NCBI RefSeq assembly: GCF_001039355.2
Contig: NW_019775580.1
Coordinates: forward strand, 459,046 to 489,048
DNA length: 30,003 bases
Source of the DNA: Lingula anatina
Lineage: Eukaryota > Brachiopoda > Lingulata > Lingulida > Lingulidae
Reading direction: 5' to 3'
Position numbers and translations under genes: made by a program. Under the pieces are notes generated by a model. It worked only from the letters and a program-made list of their open reading frames with translations, had not been told where the DNA came from and made no database searches. This document shows positions 29,891 to 30,003 of this stretch, piece by piece. Numbering within the stretch: the stretch's first letter is position 1; every line of letters begins with the position of its first letter.

Positions 29891-30003
29891 GCTTTGTACA
29901 CTGACATATGTCATTGTGGAGTGCAGTAATCACCTTTACAACTGGACTGTTACAGTAAGAGCAGATTCTCAATGAATTGAGCCAGGCTTTACAAAGCGGT
30001 GAC

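Noticed and set aside
1-30003. tRNA, rRNA or viral genes
   Set aside because: No T-loop GTTCGANNC with matching cloverleaf arms, no rRNA core sequence and no viral protein motifs were noticed on reading. A computed scan was not possible.

Overview
The window is nuclear DNA from an animal: genes split by GT-AG introns, long AT-rich non-coding stretches, microsatellites, and several families of inverted-repeat (MITE or foldback) elements plus transposase and retrotransposon remnants. The two conserved genes and a dispersed element whose ends read like CAGGCCxGTAGCC suggest a marine invertebrate, perhaps a non-vertebrate deuterostome such as a lancelet or acorn worm. That placement is inference. 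No bacterial genes, operons or CRISPR arrays are seen.

Two genes can be reconstructed exon by exon on the minus strand with matching splice phases. The first, about 15.2 kb down to 8.39 kb, is a CREB/ATF1/CREM-family transcription factor. It has a probable non-coding first exon, an N-terminal exon, an exon ending in the PKA site RRPSY, an exon starting KILNELSSDT, and a Q2-type exon. Its DNA-binding bZIP exons were not found in the remaining 8.4 kb downstream. The second, 27351 down to 22447, is a complete eight-exon FAM221A homologue of 335 codons. A possible divergent plus-strand gene starts at 27738, sharing an upstream region that contains a palindromic CRE (TGACGTCA) and a CCAAT box.

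Layout: 1-1.12 kb, broken Tc1-like transposase; 1.2-2.3 kb, degenerate repeats; 2.6-2.7 kb, (TA)n; 4.27-5.0 kb, a diverged direct repeat; 5.0-6.9 kb, two near-identical 942-bp blocks each preceded by a single N; 8.0-8.25 kb, an 88-bp tandem repeat ending at another N; 8.39-15.4 kb, the CREB gene with a MITE, a LINE tail and a striking minisatellite; 15.4-22.4 kb, intergenic, with a foldback element, a short MITE and a 553-bp element with 111-bp terminal inverted repeats; 22.4-27.8 kb, FAM221A with two inverted MITE copies and a hairpin tandem repeat in its introns; 27.8-30 kb, mostly non-coding, with a second copy of the 19.6-kb MITE.

The most unusual structure is in the CREB gene. The 3' end of the first coding exon together with its splice donor has been amplified into an array of about 18 copies (11608-12710). 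Each copy is 62-63 bp and carries a CAG/GTAGGT or AAG/GTAGGT donor, and the array has a 124-bp higher-order period. The second copy from the exon is in frame and would add 21 residues if its donor were used; the 62-bp copies beyond break the frame.
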